Assembly: GCA_947505565.1 (NCBI GenBank)
Contig: CANNLB010000089.1
Span: forward strand, 1-7,786
Direction of reading: 5' to 3'
Length of the DNA stretch: 7,786 bases
Source of the DNA: Acidobacteriota bacterium
GTDB taxonomy: Bacteria > Acidobacteriota > Terriglobia > Bryobacterales > Bryobacteraceae
Shown: piece after piece, positions 6,834 to 7,786 of the stretch
Numbering within the stretch: position 1 is the stretch's first letter
Layout: the number at the start of each line of letters is the position of its first letter
The notes under the pieces: generated by a model
Seen by the model: the letters and a program-made list of their open reading frames with translations, nothing else
What the model was told of the DNA's origin: nothing
The model's database searches: none
Translations under genes and position numbers: made by a program

Positions 6834-7786
6834 TTAGTGGTCCGCCCGCAAGGCTTCGATGGGATCCAGTTTCGAAGCGACGTTGGCGGGGTAGATGCCG
6901 AAGAAGAGACCGACCACGGCCGACAGTCCAACGCCGATAAAAATAGCCGAAGCCGGTACGGACATCGGTACCGGAGTTAGATTCCGTACGAGGATCGCGA
7001 TGATCCAGGCGATGGTGACTCCGATAAAGCCACCGGTGCCGGAGAGCACGCTTGATTCGACCAGAAACTGGTTAAGAATATCCTTTCGCCGTGCGCCGAC
7101 CGACTTGCGAATACCGATCTCGTGGGTTCGTTCGATGACCACCGCGAGCATAATGTTCATGACGACGACTCCGCCGACCACCATGAAGACACTGACGATG
7201 GCGACGGCGGTGGCGGCAATCGCGCTGGTCATCTGATCCCAGGCGGCGACCAGGGAATCGGAGGAGAAGAGGCCGAAGTTATCGGCCTCGCCCGGAGGCA
7301 CGTGTCGCCAAGCACGGAGCAGCGATCGGACCTCGTCCTGGGCTTGTTCGAGGTGCTGCCGATCCACCGCGAGGGCGGCGAAGCCAATGCCCATGCGACT
7401 GCCGTAGATTTTGAAGTAGGTTTCGGCCGGGATGATCGCGAAGCGGTCGCGGGACTGGCCGAACACGCTGCCCTGCTCCTTGGCTACGCCGATGACGGTA
7501 TAGGGGCGACCGCCGAGGTCGACGACTTTCCCGATCGGGTCGACGGCTGGAAAAAACTTCTGCTTCATCTCGTGACCGATGACGGCGACCATCATCCGGC
7601 GGGCGTCGTCGGAATCGGAGAGAAACCGGCCTTGGGCGATTTGGGTGTTGGTGATGACGCCGACGTTGGCGGAGACCCCCCGCAGTTCCACTTCTTCCAT
7701 CCGTTCGGTGGAGAAGTTCACGGCGACCTGGCGGTTCGTCTCGATGCCGACTTCGCGTAGCAGTTTGGATTCGCGTTTCAGGAAGT
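6834..7786 (-). CDS. MacB/FtsX-type ABC transporter permease, N-terminus beyond window edge
   Basis: This is a partial gene: the frame is open to 7786, so the GTG near 7721 is internal, and 21 more residues (beginning FLKRESKLLREVGIET) can be read upstream of it. The visible 316 residues contain the C-terminal part of the periplasmic MacB_PCD domain (about 1-185, with DPIGKVVDLGGRPYTVIGV at 82-100). Three membrane segments follow (about 189-215, 243-266, 275-298). The FtsX signature NIMLAVVIERTHEIGIRKSV (210-229) and the GLFFGIYPANVASKLDP end are both present. TM1 and the first roughly 90-100 residues are missing only because of the window. It is clearly related to the next permease but strongly diverged in the periplasmic part, so the two may form a heterodimer such as LolC/LolE; two homodimers are also possible. 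TAA stop three bases before the next ATG. The missing ATPase gene is expected upstream, to the right. Confidence 0.93.
   Translation of the reverse strand, partial: FLKRESKLLREVGIETNRQVAVNFSTERMEEVELRGVSANVGVITNTQIAQGRFLSDSDDARRMMVAVIGHEMKQKFFPAVDPIGKVVDLGGRPYTVIGVAKEQGSVFGQSRDRFAIIPAETYFKIYGSRMGIGFAALAVDRQHLEQAQDEVRSLLRAWRHVPPGEADNFGLFSSDSLVAAWDQMTSAIAATAVAIVSVFMVVGGVVVMNIMLAVVIERTHEIGIRKSVGARRKDILNQFLVESSVLSGTGGFIGVTIAWIIAILVRNLTPVPMSVPASAIFIGVGLSAVVGLFFGIYPANVASKLDPIEALRADH

Larger units (their letters stand above)
1245..7786 (-). other. Predicted five-gene operon: two permeases, M16 pair, LolA-like protein
   Basis: Five minus-strand genes follow each other with gaps of 3, 1 and 3 bases and a final 4-base overlap (GTGA). 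No room exists for internal promoters outside coding sequence, and no terminator hairpin with a T-run was found between genes. The promoter is not in the window and lies to the right. Co-transcription is inferred from spacing only. Confidence 0.8.

Noticed and set aside
6114..6980. 288-codon open frame on the plus strand
   Set aside because: It lies opposite the two permease genes and runs across their junction. Its acidic, Gly/Asp-rich composition is typical of an antisense shadow.
7122..7760. 212-codon open frame on the plus strand
   Set aside because: Antisense to the partial permease; its product is rich in Asp, His and Gly with no domain.

Overview
The window looks like chromosomal DNA of a GC-rich Gram-negative bacterium. 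The best guess is an Acidobacteriota member of the Solibacter/Bryobacter type. This rests on gene style (secreted M16 peptidase pairs next to MacB/FtsX-type permeases, a DUF-like 161-residue protein) and not on any marker gene, so the taxonomy is tentative. Coding density is very high. I see no RNA gene, insertion sequence, CRISPR array or phage cluster.

Layout. (1) Positions 1-682, minus strand: the N-terminal three quarters of a XerD-type tyrosine recombinase, cut by the left window edge. (2) 683-762: an 80-base AT-rich spacer with candidate divergent promoters whose -10 boxes overlap. (3) 763-1248, plus strand: a TTG-started 161-residue protein of unknown function that appears to be two diverged copies of one small beta-rich unit. 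(4) 1245-7786, minus strand: five tightly packed genes, with gaps of 1-3 bases or a 4-base overlap, that read as one operon. In transcription order they are a MacB/FtsX-type ABC permease (5' end beyond the right edge), a second such permease, a zinc-binding M16 peptidase with an intact HxxEH, a degenerate M16 partner fused to a LolA-like domain, and a separate secreted LolA-like protein.

How the genes may work together. The two M16 proteins fit the bacterial M16B heterodimer pattern. One subunit keeps the zinc/catalytic residues and has lost the Arg/Tyr substrate-binding pair. The other has lost the zinc site and keeps Arg/Tyr. Both have signal peptides and should act outside the cytoplasm, in the same compartment as the large periplasmic domains of the permeases. 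The LolA-like domain occurs twice, once fused and once free, and shares landmark residues between copies. The plausible unit is an envelope system that couples a MacB/LolCDE-like mechanotransmission ABC transporter to a periplasmic peptidase and to carriers with a lipid- or lipoprotein-binding type of fold. The ABC ATPase and any membrane-fusion protein would have to lie beyond the right edge. The substrate is unknown. Each family is known; the combination is the part worth following up.
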